A stretch of DNA of 64,000 nt from an uncultured Verrucomicrobiales bacterium (GTDB lineage Bacteria > Verrucomicrobiota > Verrucomicrobiia > Verrucomicrobiales > Akkermansiaceae): positions 38,057 through 102,056 of the forward strand of contig CASICJ010000023.1 of assembly GCA_949373085.1 (NCBI GenBank), given 5' to 3'. The stretch's first letter is position 1; each line of letters starts with the position of its first letter. Below the pieces are notes generated by a model, which was not told where the DNA came from, did not search any database, and saw nothing but the letters and a program-made list of their open reading frames with translations. Made by a program: the position numbers and the translations under genes. Positions 1 to 9,781 of the stretch are shown here, piece after piece.

Positions 1-39
1 AAAAAAGTGCGCTGAGAAAAGCTGCTGCTAGGAATTTGC

Positions 40-234
40 TTATGGCGGTAGATCGATGAAACCGCATTTGGACCGGAAATAAATGGGGGAACCAAAAGGA
101 TCTTTGCTCTGAAGGACTGGGCCCTGAGTGGCGCAGGATGCGATAACTATTGCGAGGACAAGAGCTGAAATCACTTTTACGACCTTGGTGTGGCAGAAAT
201 CTCTTTGGACGAAGAGGAAGGGCCTTTGAAACAT
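40..234 (-). CDS. Possible small lipoprotein
   Basis: A 64-residue frame with a hydrophobic stretch (VISALVLAIVIASC) ending in a plausible lipobox (IASC), followed by a short polar tail. This would suit a small membrane-anchored lipoprotein of about 30 mature residues. The start is unsure. The ATG at 232-234 has no evident ribosome site. An internal GTG just before the hydrophobic segment is preceded by AAGG but would leave no positive n-region. It is divergent from the beta-propeller gene at 310. I do not recognise a family, and it could be a chance frame. Confidence 0.35.
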   Translation of the reverse strand: MFQRPFLFVQRDFCHTKVVKVISALVLAIVIASCATQGPVLQSKDPFGSPIYFRSKCGFIDLPP

Positions 235-309
235 TGAACGGGCGAATTCTCTTTATTCGTGACACAGAAGAAGCGAGACCTTCGTAATTAGCCAGATAGC
301 CAGATAGCC

Positions 310-1560
310 ATGAAATTTTTTTCCACCCGCGCATCAGTCGTTCGTTTTCTTGTTTTAACTTTTGCAGTTTTATCGGGTTTGCATGCGGAGGACAACTGGC
401 CGCAGTTTCGCGGCCCGACTGGACGTGGTCATTCGACCACGAAAGATATCCCGATGAAGTGGAGTGCGGACTCCGTGGTCTGGAAAACCAAGCTCAAGGG
501 GCAGGGGCAATCGTCGCCGGTTAACTGGGGTGACCGACTCTTTCTCACGAGTGCTTCCGAAGATGGTAGGGAGCGTTATGTATTTTGCTTGGATCGAAAG
601 AATGGGAAGGTTCTCTGGGAGAGAACGATTCTTTGCAAATCTCCAGAGCATCCGCATAAGATGAATAGTTATGCGACTCCCACCTGTGCCACGAATGGGA
701 AGCGGGTGGTGGCCTTCTTTGGTCCGGCTGGTATTCACTGCTTTGATCTTGAGGGCGAAAAGAAATGGTCGCGTGAACTTGGGGCTTTTCCTGGTCCTTG
801 GGGCGTGGCGGCGTCTCCGATCATTCTCGGCGACCTCGTGATTCAAAATTGCGACGCAGAGGGCGCTTCTTCACTTATCGCTCTCAGCCTCGAAAAGGGC
901 GAGCCTGTTTGGCAAACAGAAAGAGAAGAGAAGCCGCGGGGAGGGTGGAGCACACCTATCTTGATCGAGAATAGCGACCACAAGGAACTCGTCCTTAATG
1001 GCGAATTGGGCGTTCGGGGATACGATCCTAAGACCGGAAAAGAATTGTGGTTCTGTAAGTCCTTCAACGGACGGGGCTCGCCAGTTCCGGATTTTTTTAA
1101 TGGCCTTCTTCATGTCGTGAGTGGCAAGCCAGGTGACACTTATGCCGTTAAGCCGGGCGGTAAGGGCGATGTCACCAAGTCGCACATGGTTTGGCACACC
1201 AAACGAAGAGGTGGACGGGATCTCCCTTCCCCAGCGGTCGTTGATGGTTACGTGCTCGTTGTTTCGATGTCAGGGAAGGCCAGTTGTTATGATGCCAAAA
1301 CCGGTAAAGTGTATTGGGAAGAAAAACTGGGAGTGAAGGGCGAGTTTGCTTCAGCTCCCTTGGTCGTGAAAGGGCATGTTCTTTTACAGAATGTTTACGG
1401 AGGTGGAGTCCTCGTGGTCAAACCGGGTAAGAAGCTGGAGATCGTCTCCAATAACTCGCTGGGTACGGAGGTAAGCCAAATTTTTCGTTCAACTTTAGCC
1501 CCGGTCAAGGGGCAGGTTTTCGCGAGATCGTTATCGACGGTTTATTGCATTGGGGAGTGA
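310..1560 (+). CDS. Secreted PQQ-like beta-propeller protein
   Basis: The product has 416 residues. A signal peptide covers about residues 1-26 (cleavage after LHA), then comes the WPQFRGPTGRG motif that typically opens PQQ-binding-like, BamB-type beta-propeller proteins in Verrucomicrobia and Planctomycetes. Repeated blades have the form 'D..TGK.LW' (for example DRKNGKVLWE, DPKTGKELWF, DAKTGKVYWE). Such proteins sit in the periplasm or on the outer membrane. The ligand and role are not known, and a dehydrogenase activity is not shown by sequence. The ATG is preceded by the short direct repeat AGCCAGATAGCCAGATAGCC. It lies directly upstream of sulfatase genes on the same strand, which hints at a polysaccharide-use locus. 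A second gene of this family lies at 56549-57832. Confidence 0.88.
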   Translation: MKFFSTRASVVRFLVLTFAVLSGLHAEDNWPQFRGPTGRGHSTTKDIPMKWSADSVVWKTKLKGQGQSSPVNWGDRLFLTSASEDGRERYVFCLDRKNGKVLWERTILCKSPEHPHKMNSYATPTCATNGKRVVAFFGPAGIHCFDLEGEKKWSRELGAFPGPWGVAASPIILGDLVIQNCDAEGASSLIALSLEKGEPVWQTEREEKPRGGWSTPILIENSDHKELVLNGELGVRGYDPKTGKELWFCKSFNGRGSPVPDFFNGLLHVVSGKPGDTYAVKPGGKGDVTKSHMVWHTKRRGGRDLPSPAVVDGYVLVVSMSGKASCYDAKTGKVYWEEKLGVKGEFASAPLVVKGHVLLQNVYGGGVLVVKPGKKLEIVSNNSLGTEVSQIFRSTLAPVKGQVFARSLSTVYCIGE

Positions 1561-1617
1561 TTACGCATTGTTCCCAGATTGAGGACTGGTTATTCCTGAC
1601 ACTAAAGTGTTGATTAC

Positions 1618-4581
1618 GTGAACACCTTTATGGCTTGGCTCTCGAATCTCTTTAAAACAGCCCTTTTTGTGGTGTTTCTGTCGGCGGGTGCTGCACATGC
1701 GAAGCAGCCCAATGTAATCTTCCTTGCGGTCGATGACATGAACGATTGGATCGGGTCTCTTGGTGCGACTCCGCGGGCGATCACACCGAATCTCGATAAA
1801 CTGGCGGCCCGCGGGGTGAACTTCTCGAATGCACACACGCCGGGAGTTTATTGTGCGCCAGCGCGGGCAGCCATTTTCTCGGGGCAGTTTGCTTCTACAA
1901 CGGGTTGTTACCGCTCGACAGATTACTTTACCGATCATCCGGAGATCGAAGGGCTGCCGCTCAGTTTTTCAAAAGCGGGATACACTACTTTAGGAGTTGG
2001 AAAACTTTACCATCACATGCCGGGAAGTATTGATGTGCGAGGATGGGATGAATATCATCTACGGAAGCCATCGCAGCGCAAGGAAGGTTGGTCCTTGGAC
2101 AATTGGACCGAGGAAACTCCTTTTCCCGATCCTTTTCCCGCGAGTGTCTTTAATAGAGGAAAGGAAATCAAAGGGGGATTGTTTTTGGAATGGGCCGGAT
2201 TACCCAATGAAAAGGAAGAAGAGATGGCGGACACCATACGGGTTAATTGGGCAGCGGATCAGTTGAGGAAGAAGCACGAGAAGCCCTTCTTCCTGGCCTG
2301 TGGAATCTACGCACCGCACTTCCCGAACTATTGTCCGCAGAAATACTTTGATCTATATGATCGCGATAAAATCGAGCTGCCGCCGATCAAGTCTGACGAT
2401 CTAGAGGATTTGCCGGAACGGATGAAGAGGGCGAAAATGGCCCGCTCCAAGATTCATAAGGAGCTTGAGGCCAAAGGAGCGGTCAAGGATGCGATTCATG
2501 GTTATCTCGCTTGCGTGAGTTACGCTGATGCCATGATGGGGCGAGTTCTCGATGCCCTTGCGAAAAGTCCTTATGCCGATAACACCATCGTGGTGCTTTG
2601 GAGTGACCACGGATATCACCACGGTGAGAAGTATGATTGGGGAAAGCACACTCTTTGGGAACGGACATCCAATGTTCCGTTCATCTGGGCCGGTCCGGGC
2701 ATGAAGAAGGGCGCAGTTACTGATGTGACGGCGAGCTTGATCGACATGTATCCTACCTTTGTCGAGATGTGTGGCCTTCCCAAGCCTCACCAAAAACTCG
2801 AGGGGACTTCATTGGCATCGACCTTGGAGAAACCGGAGGTTGCCAAGGACCGGGATGTTTACCTGCCCTACATGGCTCCCGGTGAGTATGCCATCATCAA
2901 CAAGGACTGGCGTTATATCACCTATGGAGACGACGGGGAAGAGCTCTACGATCTGAAGTCCGATCCCAACGAGTGGAATAACCTGGCCGAAAATCCCAAG
3001 TATGAGGGCATCAAGAGATTGCTCCGAAAGTCGGCGCCGAAAAAATTTGCTCCGGCGGCTCCCAAGCGGACGATTGGAAAAGATCTCATCATTGAGGGAG
3101 AGACGTTTCGTTGGCGTAAGGAGGGCGAAAAAGTTGCTCCCAAAAAGAGGGCGCAGAGCGGAAAGAAAAAGGGGAACAAGAAGAACGTTCTTTTGATCGT
3201 CTGTGATGATCTTAACACCCACGTTTCTCCGTCCGGATACGATCACATCAAAACCCCGACGCTCGCGAAGTTTGCCTCTAACGCGATGACCTTCAACCGG
3301 GCTTTTTGCCAATATCCGGTGTGCGGTCCGTCAAGGGCTTCTTTTCTGAACGGACTCTATCCAGAGTCGAGTGGAGTGATTGATAACAAGGCCGACATTC
3401 GCCAAACCCGTCCCGGGACGCTTTCGATGCCGCAGTTTTTTAAGGAGAATGGTTATTGGACGGGGAGTGTGGGGAAGGTGTTTCACTCGCCTCGTCATGA
3501 ACATGGCGAGATCGCTTGGAACGAGTTTCACCGTTTCAACAATGACGAGCTTCCCGTGGTGGCGGAGGCCCGGAAGAAGTTTGAGGCTGAGAATGGCTCC
3601 GCGGAGTTACCCAAGAATCGCAAAGCCTGGCGGACTCTTGAAAAGAAGGCCAAATCGAAGCTCGATGCTCAGACTCCGCCGGGATACGGCCCGAGCGGAT
3701 TGACCGATGAGCAACACAAGGACGGCAAGAATGCTAGAACGGTTGCGCGTTGGTTGAAGGAAAAGCCGAACGGACAAAAGCCGTTTTTTATTACCTGTGG
3801 AATTCAAAAACCCCACGTTCCTTTCCTGGCTCCTCAGCAGTATTTTGACCTCTATCCTCTCGGATCGATTGTCTACACGCCGGAGAAGGTTAACCTTTGG
3901 GACAAGATTCCCCGCAGGGCCATTAATACTCGCTTCAAGGAGTTTGGCTTTGAGGCGTCCAAGGAAAACGATGGTCTTCGCCGTGAATATATGCAGGCTT
4001 ATCATGCTTGTGTTTCCTTTATCGATGCCCAGATCAAGATCGTCCTCGACTCACTTAAAGAAAGCGGAGAGTGGGAAAATACCATTGTCATTTTCACTTC
4101 GGACCACGGCTATCATCTCGGCGATCATTTCCTTTGGGGGAAAGTGACCCTCTTTGATATCGGGGCTAAGGTTCCCTTCATCGTTCACGCTCCTGGGCTC
4201 ACCAAACCAGGAACTCAGTCCGAGGCGATGGTGGAATTGATCGATATCTATCCAACGCTGGCGCAGCTCACCGGACTGACTCCTCCAGGCCACTTGCAGG
4301 GGGCATCGCTGCGGCCACTTCTCGATCACCCAGAGCGGTTGGGGAAAAAGAAGTATGCCTATAGTATTGTGACTAGAGGCAAAGAGATGGGTTATGCGTT
4401 GCGGAACCAGAGATGGCGCTATGGTAAATGGTCGGATGGCGAAGAACTTTACAATTTAACGAATGATCCGGAGGAGAAGAACAACCTCGTGAAGAAGGAA
4501 GGGCTTGAGCATCGTCTTGGCGAGTTTCGGCGGGTTCTGAAAATCCGACAGGAGCAAGCTGCAAAGTGTCGTCAGCCATGA
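1618..4581 (+). CDS. Tandem (two-domain) secreted sulfatase, iduronate-2-sulfatase-like
   Basis: One 987-residue frame carries two full sulfatase domains. Domain 1 (about residues 30-480) follows a signal peptide ending in AAHA and has the formylglycine motif CAPAR at Cys79. Domain 2 (about 523-985) begins NVLLIVCDD and has CGPSR at Cys569. Both carry the metal/active-site motif seen in iduronate-2-sulfatase-type enzymes ([40 protein letters not shown]). Usual family members are 450-550 residues with one domain. A Lys-rich linker (about 497-522) joins the two. The start is GTG at 1618; an ATG five codons in is an alternative. Both sites should need a formylglycine-generating enzyme or anaerobic maturase, neither of which is in the window. 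Expected role: removing sulfate esters from sulfated glycans in the periplasm or outside. The exact substrate cannot be read from sequence. Confidence 0.93.
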   Translation: MNTFMAWLSNLFKTALFVVFLSAGAAHAKQPNVIFLAVDDMNDWIGSLGATPRAITPNLDKLAARGVNFSNAHTPGVYCAPARAAIFSGQFASTTGCYRSTDYFTDHPEIEGLPLSFSKAGYTTLGVGKLYHHMPGSIDVRGWDEYHLRKPSQRKEGWSLDNWTEETPFPDPFPASVFNRGKEIKGGLFLEWAGLPNEKEEEMADTIRVNWAADQLRKKHEKPFFLACGIYAPHFPNYCPQKYFDLYDRDKIELPPIKSDDLEDLPERMKRAKMARSKIHKELEAKGAVKDAIHGYLACVSYADAMMGRVLDALAKSPYADNTIVVLWSDHGYHHGEKYDWGKHTLWERTSNVPFIWAGPGMKKGAVTDVTASLIDMYPTFVEMCGLPKPHQKLEGTSLASTLEKPEVAKDRDVYLPYMAPGEYAIINKDWRYITYGDDGEELYDLKSDPNEWNNLAENPKYEGIKRLLRKSAPKKFAPAAPKRTIGKDLIIEGETFRWRKEGEKVAPKKRAQSGKKKGNKKNVLLIVCDDLNTHVSPSGYDHIKTPTLAKFASNAMTFNRAFCQYPVCGPSRASFLNGLYPESSGVIDNKADIRQTRPGTLSMPQFFKENGYWTGSVGKVFHSPRHEHGEIAWNEFHRFNNDELPVVAEARKKFEAENGSAELPKNRKAWRTLEKKAKSKLDAQTPPGYGPSGLTDEQHKDGKNARTVARWLKEKPNGQKPFFITCGIQKPHVPFLAPQQYFDLYPLGSIVYTPEKVNLWDKIPRRAINTRFKEFGFEASKENDGLRREYMQAYHACVSFIDAQIKIVLDSLKESGEWENTIVIFTSDHGYHLGDHFLWGKVTLFDIGAKVPFIVHAPGLTKPGTQSEAMVELIDIYPTLAQLTGLTPPGHLQGASLRPLLDHPERLGKKKYAYSIVTRGKEMGYALRNQRWRYGKWSDGEELYNLTNDPEEKNNLVKKEGLEHRLGEFRRVLKIRQEQAAKCRQP

Positions 4582-4683
4582 AGCGGAGCATTTTGCTCTC
4601 AGCAGGCTGGCTTTGCGGTTGCGGCCGAGGGCCCAAATATTGTTCTGATTGTCACCGATGATCAGGAGAAGTCCGCGGCGTGC
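4578..4683 (+). pseudogene. 5' remnant of a third sulfatase gene
   Basis: An ATG at 4578 overlaps the stop of the tandem sulfatase (ATGA) and reads [13 protein letters not shown], like the start of a signal peptide. After a one-base frame change the DNA from 4612 reads FAVAAEGPNIVLIVTDDQE, which is the end of a signal peptide plus the strand-1 metal-binding motif (IVLIVTDDQ) of a sulfatase. The similarity stops near 4680, where the 3' end of the opposing sulfatase begins. The fragment is in the same frame as the tandem gene beyond its stop codon. I read this as the decayed front end of another sulfatase, truncated to about 35 codons. Confidence 0.6.
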
Positions 4684-4689
4684 GTTGCT

Positions 4690-6156
4690 CTACTTGAGTT
4701 CTTTTGCGTTGGGTGGGATCCAGCCGCTCCTGTCCCGCTTACGTTTGATGACCCAGGCCTTTTGGGCTTCGGTTTTTTGTGCTTTAGTGGGGCCGCTGAG
4801 GGGCCATTCGGCATCGACTTGGTGAGCGTCTTTGAAGATGTCCGAGGCTTGCTTGACGAGATCGGGACGAGATTTCGCGAGGTTGTTTTTTTCTCCGGGA
4901 TCCTTTGCAAGGTTGTAAATTTCGATGGGCTTGTTGATACCGTTTCGGACTGCTTTCCACGAAGGCTTTTCACCCCAGCGAGCAGCCTGCACGACGGATC
5001 CTTTGTGAAGTTCCCAGTAAAAGTAATCGCGTTTTGGTGCTTCGCCTCCTTTGAGATAGGAGAGGAGCGAGTGGCCGTCAGTTTGGTATCCTGCGGGCGG
5101 TGTGGCTCCGCTCATTTCGACAAAGGTGGGCATGAGATCCCAGAGAGCCCAAGGTGATTCGTCGACGCGTCCGGCAGGAATGGTTCCGGGCCACCAGGCG
5201 AAGCCGGCCTGACGAAGAGCACCTTCGTACATTCCGCGCTTATATCCGCGAAGGCCATTTGCGTCCTGTTTAAAGAGCTTCCCGATTTCGGAAGAAGGAT
5301 TGAAGGATGAGCCGTTATCGCCGGTGAAAACAATGAGCGTGTTTTTATCAATACCGAGCTCGCGTAGGGTGTCGACGAGTTCGCCAATATCGGAGTCGAT
5401 GCGGGTCACCTGGGCGGCGTAGGATTTTTGTTTGAGAGTCCAGGACTTATCCTCGTAGATGCCAAGATCATCGATTTCATGGGCGCCGTGGGGCAGAGTG
5501 ATAGCGTAAAACATCATGAAGGGATCTTTGGCGTTTCCCTTTACCCACTGGATCATTTCATTCTGAATCAATTCTTGGGCGTAGGTTTTACCAACGCCTT
5601 TTCCGGTGTTTCCGGGGAGGCGGACCGGCTGATCATTATCGTAAAGGTAAGTGGGGAAGTAGGAATGGGCGTGGCGCTGGCAGTTGTAGCCGAAAAAGCG
5701 ATCAATACCCTGTTTGTGGGGACTTCCGCTGGTATCAAAGAATCCCATACCCCATTTCCCAAAGGTCGAGGTGGCGTATCCGGCAGCCTTGGCGACTTCG
5801 CCGATGGTGACGGTTTCGGCAGGGATGGGCCATTGTCCTTCAGGAGCCATTTCGCGGTTGCCACGGACGGGGCATTTCCCGGAGTGCAGTCCGGTGAAGA
5901 AGACTGAGCGACAAGGGGCACAAACGCTCGTGCCGCAGTAGGCTTGCATGTAGCGGGTGCCTTCCTTGGCGAGTTGGTCAATGCGGGGAGTTTTGATTAA
6001 CTCCTGACCGTAAACGCCGAGATCTCCTTGGGCGATGTCATCGGAGAGGATGAAGATGAAATTGGGCTTTTTCTCGTCAGCTAGAGCTACAGGTGAGGCA
6101 GCGTTGAGCAGGAAGAAGGCAGGGGTGAGTTTTTTAAGGAAGGAGAGAGGTTTCAT
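4690..6156 (-). CDS. Secreted arylsulfatase-type sulfatase
   Basis: Single-domain sulfatase, 488 residues from the ATG at 6156. An upstream in-frame start at 6201 would add 15 residues that do not look like a signal peptide. From 6156 the protein opens [17 protein letters not shown] with likely cleavage at VALA-DE. Family marks are [18 protein letters not shown] (metal-binding Asp pair), the formylglycine motif [16 protein letters not shown] and FTGDNGSS. The core C-x-P-x-R is kept, with Cys at the usual Ser/Ala position. It belongs to the arylsulfatase A-like group rather than the iduronate-2-sulfatase type of the neighbour. It is transcribed towards the tandem sulfatase, and their 3' ends flank the sulfatase remnant at 4578-4683. 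Substrate unknown. Confidence 0.92.
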   Translation of the reverse strand: MKPLSFLKKLTPAFFLLNAASPVALADEKKPNFIFILSDDIAQGDLGVYGQELIKTPRIDQLAKEGTRYMQAYCGTSVCAPCRSVFFTGLHSGKCPVRGNREMAPEGQWPIPAETVTIGEVAKAAGYATSTFGKWGMGFFDTSGSPHKQGIDRFFGYNCQRHAHSYFPTYLYDNDQPVRLPGNTGKGVGKTYAQELIQNEMIQWVKGNAKDPFMMFYAITLPHGAHEIDDLGIYEDKSWTLKQKSYAAQVTRIDSDIGELVDTLRELGIDKNTLIVFTGDNGSSFNPSSEIGKLFKQDANGLRGYKRGMYEGALRQAGFAWWPGTIPAGRVDESPWALWDLMPTFVEMSGATPPAGYQTDGHSLLSYLKGGEAPKRDYFYWELHKGSVVQAARWGEKPSWKAVRNGINKPIEIYNLAKDPGEKNNLAKSRPDLVKQASDIFKDAHQVDAEWPLSGPTKAQKTEAQKAWVIKRKRDRSGWIPPNAKELK

Positions 6157-6340
6157 CAGGTGGCTTTCCCTCAAGTGTCCAAATTTGAGGGAAGACTGCA
6201 AGGAGGGGATTCTGGAACAATGGGTCGGCGAAAGTGATGAGTTTTACTAATCCCCGGAGGACTCAAAGCTCTATCATGCGGGCGATTTATTCATCTCTGC
6301 CAATTCCGACTCGCAGGGGCATGTTTGACACGGCGGGACT

Positions 6341-7189
6341 CTAGGGAGAGCTTTGGTGGTGGGGAGTGTAAAAATCAGGATGAGCCATTTTTTTCACCTC
6401 CTCCGCGGAGAGCCCCTTCTTTCTGAGGGATGCGATGGCTTGGGCCTCGTTTCTTTTGGCAAGACGTTCACCTGATTGATCAGTCACGAGTTCATGATGG
6501 AGATATTGGGGCTCTGGAAGCCCCAAAAGGTTTTGTAAAATCCGATGGATATGAGTGGAGGGAAGAAGGTCTTCACCCCGGGTGACGTGTGTGATTTTTT
6601 GAGCTGCGTCATCGACTACGACAGCAAGATGGTAGGAGGTTCCGATATCCTTGCGTGCTAAGATGACGTCTCCAAGAAGTCCGGGGACAACTTTGATATT
6701 TCCGTGAATCTGATCTTGGAAGCTGAGTGAACCGATCAATGAGGCGGCTTTTTTTGAGTCAAGCCGCCAGGCGGGTTCGCGGTCGCGAGGCGGGTTTTTA
6801 AGCCCGCGACACGTCCCTGGGTAGAGAGGCCCTTCGGGACCCTGTGGAGCTTGGGCCAGATGGGTTAATTCTTCTTCGACCTCCCGTCGTGTGCAGTAGC
6901 AGGGATAAACGACACCCATTTCCTTAAGTTGTTCTAACGCCTTCTCATAGTGTTTGAGCCGTTCTTGTTGTTTCCAGGGTTCCCCGTTCCAAGATAATCC
7001 GAGCCATGCCAAATCATCGAGGATATCTTGATAGAATTCCGGTCGCACCCGGGTGTAGTCGATGTCTTCAAAGCGGATGACAAAACGAGACTCTTCTTTA
7101 TTTGCAAGGTCATAAGCGACCTTGGCTGCGTAGGCATGGCCGAGGTGAAGTTTGCCAGTTGGACTGGGGGCAAAGCGGGTGGTGATCAT
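6341..7189 (-). CDS. gluQ: Glutamyl-Q tRNA(Asp) synthetase
   Basis: 282 residues; a truncated glutamyl-tRNA synthetase without the anticodon-binding half. It activates glutamate and attaches it to the queuosine base at position 34 of tRNA-Asp. The class I signatures are present: FAPSPTGKLHLGHAYAA (HIGH box) at the N-terminus and the KMSKS-type SGERLAKRNEAQ near residue 240. The zinc-site cysteines that mark GluQ rather than GltX appear in YPCYCTRRE and YPGTCRGL. It starts at ATG 7189, divergent from trmO with about 190 bases between. It forms a cluster of tRNA-modifying enzymes with trmO and tadA. Confidence 0.93.
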   Translation of the reverse strand: MITTRFAPSPTGKLHLGHAYAAKVAYDLANKEESRFVIRFEDIDYTRVRPEFYQDILDDLAWLGLSWNGEPWKQQERLKHYEKALEQLKEMGVVYPCYCTRREVEEELTHLAQAPQGPEGPLYPGTCRGLKNPPRDREPAWRLDSKKAASLIGSLSFQDQIHGNIKVVPGLLGDVILARKDIGTSYHLAVVVDDAAQKITHVTRGEDLLPSTHIHRILQNLLGLPEPQYLHHELVTDQSGERLAKRNEAQAIASLRKKGLSAEEVKKMAHPDFYTPHHQSSP

Positions 7190-7380
7190 CGTGTCGCTAA
7201 AAAAGTAATAGCCCGATTAGGGGGTGGCGTCTACCTAACGAGTGGAGGTGAAGAAAAAGGTGAGTATTGTTGGCGTAGGTCCCACAATTTCCTGCCAGGA
7301 TTTTACACAGATTAAGATCTTTGTGATGAACTTGAAAAGGAATACTAGCCTGTTGCTCCTGCTCCTGCTCTGCTGGAGAC

Positions 7381-8070
7381 ATGAGCGAGGAAATTTCTAT
7401 GCGCCCGATTGGTTGGGTCGAGAGTTGTTTCGGTGAGAAGTTTGGCACGCCTCGGCAGAGCGGGATTGTTCCTGAGGCGCGTGGACGCGTTGTATTTTCC
7501 GACGAGGTTCCCTCGGGCGCGAGTCGAGGGCTCGAAGAGTTTAGCCATATCTGGATTGTCTTTCTTTTTGATCAAGTCAAAGAAGAAGAGGTCCGCTGGT
7601 TCGTCCGACCTCCGAGACTGGGTGGTAATCAAAAGAAGGGAGTCCTTGCCACCCGTTCACCTTTTCGACCCAATCGAATCGGGCTTTCTTTAGTCGCTCT
7701 GGAATCAGTCTCCGAAGGAGCTTTGGAGGTAAGTGGACTGGATCTCGTCGAAGGCACCCCGGTGCTCGATATCAAGCCTTATTTGCCTTATGCTGAATCC
7801 TTGCGCGAGGCTGACGGAGGATTTGCCAGAGAGGCTCCCGAGCCGCTTAAGGTCGAGTTTTGTGATGGGGCGAAAGTGGGACTTAGTGACGAGACACTGG
7901 CCTTAATCACAAGAGTTTTGGCGATTGATCCGAGGCCAGCTTTTCATAATGATGAGGAACGAATTTACGGATGCCAACTGGCAGGAGTAAATGTCAAATG
8001 GCAGGTGAAAGGCGGTCGGGTTTTGGTCCTTTCGCAAGAGAGTCTTTCCAGTAGTCAAAACATCGTTTAA
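7381..8070 (+). CDS. trmO: tRNA (t6A37) N6-methyltransferase TrmO (YaeB/TsaA family)
   Basis: 229 residues. Family marks are MRPIGWVESCFGEKFGTPRQ, the GLEEFSHIWIVFLFD core and RSPFRPNRIGLSLV, which together typify the YaeB/TrmO beta-barrel SAM-dependent methyltransferase that methylates t6A at position 37 of tRNA-Thr. The ATG at 7381 has a closely spaced GGAG. The in-frame ATG at 7399 has GAGGA seven bases upstream and starts the conserved region, so the real protein may be 223 residues. The stop overlaps the start of tadA (TAATG), which indicates translational coupling. The small C-terminal domain typical of TrmO is present. Confidence 0.9.
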   Translation: MSEEISMRPIGWVESCFGEKFGTPRQSGIVPEARGRVVFSDEVPSGASRGLEEFSHIWIVFLFDQVKEEEVRWFVRPPRLGGNQKKGVLATRSPFRPNRIGLSLVALESVSEGALEVSGLDLVEGTPVLDIKPYLPYAESLREADGGFAREAPEPLKVEFCDGAKVGLSDETLALITRVLAIDPRPAFHNDEERIYGCQLAGVNVKWQVKGGRVLVLSQESLSSSQNIV

Positions 8071-8609
8071 TGAGGACTATGGAATATGACTTCGAGAGCG
8101 AGCAGCCGATCGACTTTCAAAGCGACCTTTTTTTTATGAGTCAGGCTTTGCGAGAGGCCAGCAGAGCTTATGAGGTCGGCGAGGTTCCAATTGGAGCAGT
8201 CGTCGTGCGTGATGGCGAAGTCATTGCAAGAGCGTGGAACCAGGTTGAGACGCTCAAGGATGCCACTGCTCATGCCGAGATGTTGGCCCTGACTTCTGCG
8301 CAAACAGCCTACGGTGATTGGCGGCTTGAGGGGGCGACTTTATACGTAACCAAGGAGCCTTGTCCAATGTGTGCGGGAGCGATTGTTCATTGTCGGCCGG
8401 ATCGTGTCGTTTATGGGGCAACTGATTTAAAGGGAGGAGCCGCTGGCGGTTGGATTAATTTACTCCAAAGCAATCCACCTTTGAATCACCATTGCGAGAT
8501 CACAATGGGAGTGATGGAGGAAGAGTGTGTTGCGATGTTGAAGAGTTTTTTTAGGGAAGCCCGCGAAAAAAAGGCCCGGCTCAAGGATGAGCGTGGGCCT
8601 GAAAAATAA
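8070..8609 (+). CDS. tadA: tRNA adenosine(34) deaminase TadA
   Basis: 179 residues. It deaminates A34 to inosine in tRNA-Arg(ACG). The zinc-dependent deaminase motifs are clear: HAE (His68, proton shuttle Glu70) and PCPMCAGA (Cys98, Cys101). GEVPIGAVVV is the usual TadA lead-in. The N-terminus is about 15 residues longer than in E. coli, and an in-frame ATG at residue 23 (MSQALREA) is an alternative start. It overlaps trmO by one base. With gluQ and trmO it makes a run of three tRNA anticodon-loop modifying enzymes. It is probably essential. Confidence 0.95.
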   Translation: MRTMEYDFESEQPIDFQSDLFFMSQALREASRAYEVGEVPIGAVVVRDGEVIARAWNQVETLKDATAHAEMLALTSAQTAYGDWRLEGATLYVTKEPCPMCAGAIVHCRPDRVVYGATDLKGGAAGGWINLLQSNPPLNHHCEITMGVMEEECVAMLKSFFREAREKKARLKDERGPEK

Positions 8610-8618
8610 AGGATTGGC

Positions 8619-9626
8619 CTACTCGCCGCTGCCGAACGGGATCTCTCCTTCCGTGGTGAAACCATTTAAGAGGCCTCCGAACACTCCACCTGATTTTAAT
8701 TTGAGATCCTTACGGTATTGATCTACTTGACTATCGTTGAGAACGGGACGCATCGCCTCAACTTTTGCGTCGATCCGTGCGTTCATTTTTGCCTGTGCCT
8801 GTGCCATCATGGCCCTAGGATCCTGGTCAATCTCTCCGCTCTCAATATCGTCGGTGCTGGGAATCATTGCCGTAGCAATTCCCAATGTATCGGAGTCCAA
8901 TTCGATCCCAAGACCCTCGGTGATCATCGAAACAAGACCTGTTGCCGGAGTTTCATTTCCAACCGAGGTTTCGGCGTTCTTGTAAAGAATATCATAGGCC
9001 GCATCTTTTTGTTCTTGGGAGAGATCAAGGTTGCTTAATTTGGCGAGTTCCTTGAGTGCCTGAGCTTCGACTTTGTTAGTGATCTCACGTTTCTTGACGG
9101 CTTCGAGCTCTTCCTGTTGTTCCGGGGTAAGGATTTCGGCAAGAGCTTCATCGATCACGTCTGTGTTAAATAATTCACTCATATTGGATGGATCGAAATC
9201 TCCTTCCATCATTTCACCAAAGCGGTTCATCCTATCTACAGCGGCTTTTTTGAGGCTCGCCTCCTGTTCTGGAGTGAGATTCAGTTGCGCAACGAGTTTT
9301 GAAATACGGGCATCAAGCTTGGCTTGTTGGCGATTTTTGAACATTTGCTGCATCCGGGTAGCCATATCGCTACCCTCGTCTTCAAAATCAAAAGGGATGA
9401 CGTTAATGGGTGGGATAGCTTCTTTTGGGGTGACGATGGTGCGTTCGCTGGCTTCGCGGGTCTCATTCTCTGAAGCTGTAATCGGGCTTTCTAAAGGAGC
9501 CTTATTTTCTTCGACCTCGGATTTAGCAGTGTTTGCGGTATCTGCTTTTGGGTCGGCCTTGGCAAGCCAAGCAATGGAAGCGCCAATTGCGATACAGCTG
9601 GCGGCAAGGAGGATATTGAATTTCAT
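8619..9626 (-). CDS. Periplasmic LTxxQ-motif (Spy/CpxP-like) helical protein
   Basis: 335 residues with an N-terminal signal or anchor segment (ILLAASCIAIGASIAWLA), then a mostly helical, acidic protein. Repeats of the LTxxQ type appear four times: LNLTPEQEASL, ILTPEQQEEL, LDLSQEQKDA and LNDSQVDQY. Proteins with this motif (Spy, CpxP) act as periplasmic chaperones or stress sensors. This one is about twice the usual length, so a direct functional transfer is uncertain. The gene ends nine bases from tadA (convergent) and lies downstream of the BlaI/BlaR1-like pair on the same strand. Confidence 0.68.
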   Translation of the reverse strand: MKFNILLAASCIAIGASIAWLAKADPKADTANTAKSEVEENKAPLESPITASENETREASERTIVTPKEAIPPINVIPFDFEDEGSDMATRMQQMFKNRQQAKLDARISKLVAQLNLTPEQEASLKKAAVDRMNRFGEMMEGDFDPSNMSELFNTDVIDEALAEILTPEQQEELEAVKKREITNKVEAQALKELAKLSNLDLSQEQKDAAYDILYKNAETSVGNETPATGLVSMITEGLGIELDSDTLGIATAMIPSTDDIESGEIDQDPRAMMAQAQAKMNARIDAKVEAMRPVLNDSQVDQYRKDLKLKSGGVFGGLLNGFTTEGEIPFGSGE

Positions 9627-9781
9627 AACGTAAGGATTTATTTCTTCATGCAGTTCTGATGAGTTTGGCGCCGATTTGGTTACACCTGGTGTGATAACTT
9701 CTCACAAGTGCCACTATAACGTCAGGAGGAAGTAGATTTGTTCTAATTCGTTGCAGAAACCCTCTGGGGAGGATTTCGAGG

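Noticed and set aside
370..1197. Long minus-strand frames inside the beta-propeller gene
   Set aside because: Signal peptide and repeats on the plus strand leave no doubt; these are antisense shadows, as are similar frames in gyrA, gyrB, lysS and ilvA.
6277..6345. 22-codon ORF (MRAIYSSLPIPTRRGMFDTAGL) between the sulfatase and gluQ
   Set aside because: No ribosome site or membrane/peptide features; length expected by chance.
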